Assembly (NCBI GenBank): GCA_023150895.1
Contig: JAKLJY010000086.1
Coordinates: 1-36,403 of the forward strand
DNA: 36,403 nucleotides
DNA from: Myxococcota bacterium
GTDB taxonomy: Bacteria; Myxococcota_A; Bradymonadia; UBA7976; UBA1532
Reading direction: 5' to 3'
Below, one piece after another: positions 35,571 to 36,403 of this stretch. Under the pieces are notes generated by a model. The model was not told the origin of the DNA, ran no database searches, and saw only the letters and a list, made by a program, of their open reading frames with translations. Within the stretch, counting starts at the first letter, position 1, and each line of letters begins with the position of its first letter. The position numbers and the translations under genes are program-made.

Positions 35571-36403
35571 ATGGCCGAATCGAACCCCAAGCCCACGGCG
35601 CGCTTCGAGCTGCCCGAGCGTTTCAGCGAGCCGACGCCCATCGCCCCCGACGAGGCGACCTGGCGGGCGCTCACCCCCGCGCAGCGGGAGGCGAAGGTCT
35701 GGGAGCTCATCGACGCGCTGCCGCTGACCGAGGTGATGTCCGAGGGCACGCCGCACTCGGACGCGAAGATGACCGTCGTCTCGTCGCTGCGGCGGTTCTT
35801 CGGACAGCGGCGCCGTGGTCTGTTCATCGCGCCTGAGCTCATGGTCGCGTACCCCGGAGAGCCGACGTTCGTCCCCGACGTGCTCGCCGTCCGCGACGTC
35901 GAGCTCAGACACCGCACCTCGTGGATGGTGGTCGACGAGGGCCGCGGACCCGACTTCATCCTCGAGATCCGCAACAAGGGCAGCCGCGCAAAGGACTACC
36001 GTCGAAACGTGGAGCGGTTCGCCCGGCACGGCATCCCCGAGTATTTCGTCTACGACGTCATCCGGCAGGAGCTCGCCGGCCATCGCCTCGACCCGCGCCC
36101 GGAGGGGGCGAGCAGCCCGGCGCAACGCCGCTACGTCCCCATCATCCCGCAGGGCGGGCGGTTCCACTCCGACGTCCTCGAGCTCGATCTCGTCGTGCTC
36201 GACGGCCGGCTGCGGTTCTTCTACAGCGGCGCCGAGGTACCGGACGTCGACGCCGAGGTGACCATGCTGACCCGCATGGTGGAGGAGAGTTCCGCCCGTC
36301 TCGAGGCGTCCGAACGCCTCGCAGCTGCCGAGGCCGAACGCGCCGCCGCCGAGGCCGAACGCGCCGCCGCCGAGGCCGAACGCGCCGCCGCCGAGGCCGA
36401 ACG
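35571..36403 (+). CDS. Uma2-family nuclease-like protein with C-terminal coiled-coil repeat (partial)
   Basis: The ATG is at 35571 and the frame is open to the window edge, so at least 277 residues are present and the end is missing. The body fits the Uma2 (PF05685) restriction-endonuclease-like fold: SEGTPHSDAKM near the start of the domain, FVPDVLAV with the active-site Asp, DFILEIRNKG in place of the usual EVxSPS, and RHGIPEYFVYD. The third acidic/basic positions are less clear, so activity is not certain. From 36321 the sequence becomes an Ala/Glu/Arg heptad, ERAAAEA, predicted to form a coiled coil. It diverges from asnB, 84 bases apart, and is probably unrelated to the glycan genes. Confidence 0.7.
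   Translation, partial: MAESNPKPTARFELPERFSEPTPIAPDEATWRALTPAQREAKVWELIDALPLTEVMSEGTPHSDAKMTVVSSLRRFFGQRRRGLFIAPELMVAYPGEPTFVPDVLAVRDVELRHRTSWMVVDEGRGPDFILEIRNKGSRAKDYRRNVERFARHGIPEYFVYDVIRQELAGHRLDPRPEGASSPAQRRYVPIIPQGGRFHSDVLELDLVVLDGRLRFFYSGAEVPDVDAEVTMLTRMVEESSARLEASERLAAAEAERAAAEAERAAAEAERAAAEAE
36321..36403 (+). repeat. 21-bp tandem repeat encoding a coiled-coil heptad
   Basis: Four units of 21 bases run to the window end. The first (36321-36341) differs at a few bases; the next two (36342-36362 and 36363-36383) are identical, and the last is cut off after 20 bases. The unit is GCCGCCGCCGAGGCCGAACG plus C, encoding AAAEAER. Identical copies indicate recent expansion, and the array may continue beyond the window. 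Confidence 0.85.

Noticed and set aside
1-36403. CRISPR arrays, tRNA or rRNA genes, intact transposases, integrase or attachment sites
   Set aside because: I read both strands for them and found no spaced direct repeats, no tRNA-like cloverleaf, and no recognisable transposase or integrase motif.

Overview
The window is very GC-rich and almost fully coding. It shows several hallmarks of Myxococcota (the former myxobacterial deltaproteobacteria): a MYXO-CTERM-like sorting tail, a lipoprotein with Myxococcus-type cysteine-rich disulfide repeats, several large secreted lipoproteins with long Pro/Gly/Ala linkers, and multiheme cytochrome c. A Polyangia or Sandaracinus-like chromosome is my best guess. 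This rests on gene content, not on a marker gene. I see no rRNA, tRNA, CRISPR array or intact insertion sequence.

Region 1 (1-7421). A minus-strand gene with phage-tail-sheath-like sequence lies at the left edge. It is followed by a plus-strand run of exported proteins: a lipoprotein joining a cytochrome c domain to a copper monooxygenase of the peptidylglycine-hydroxylating (PHM) type, an alpha/beta-hydrolase lipoprotein, a lytic-transglycosylase-like/LGFP/C39-like lipoprotein, and an Asp-box (BNR) repeat protein with a MYXO-CTERM-like tail. The first two and the last two are linked by 4-base GTGA stop/start overlaps.

Region 2 (7361-9878). A minus-strand pair (glutathione synthetase gshB and a secreted SPOR-like protein, ATGA overlap) is divergent from a triheme periplasmic cytochrome c.

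Region 3 (9897-17323, minus). This is a tight four-gene operon: gdhA (NADP-type glutamate dehydrogenase), a 1008-residue protein with two receiver-like domains and a PEP-synthase-type ATP-grasp domain, uvrC, and a two-TM membrane protein. Junctions are 4 bases, 8 bases and a GTGA overlap.

Region 4 (17472-24752). A zinc-ribbon protein diverges from an enlarged adenosine-deaminase-like enzyme. A disulfide-repeat lipoprotein and a YfbK-like von Willebrand lipoprotein follow.

Region 5 (24753-26164). This is a gene-poor stretch with weaker GC bias at third codon positions. It holds one small zinc-ribbon membrane protein and what looks like a frameshifted VapB-type antitoxin remnant, so it may be a site of past gene gain and decay.

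Region 6 (26165-35486). After a SAM methyltransferase comes a surface-glycan cluster built as two convergent operons 14 bases apart. The plus operon holds a sugar epimerase, a DegT aminotransferase, a sulfotransferase and a glycosyltransferase-like protein. The minus operon holds AsnB, a FemAB/GNAT-like acyltransferase and a second DegT aminotransferase. Together they suggest a glycan with amino sugars, amide or acyl groups and possibly sulfate.

The window ends inside a Uma2-family nuclease-like gene whose C-terminus enters a perfect 21-bp tandem repeat. No single element is proven to be a new system. The best candidates are the gdhA/receiver-ATP-grasp operon, the cytochrome-PHM lipoprotein and the sulfotransferase-containing glycan cluster.
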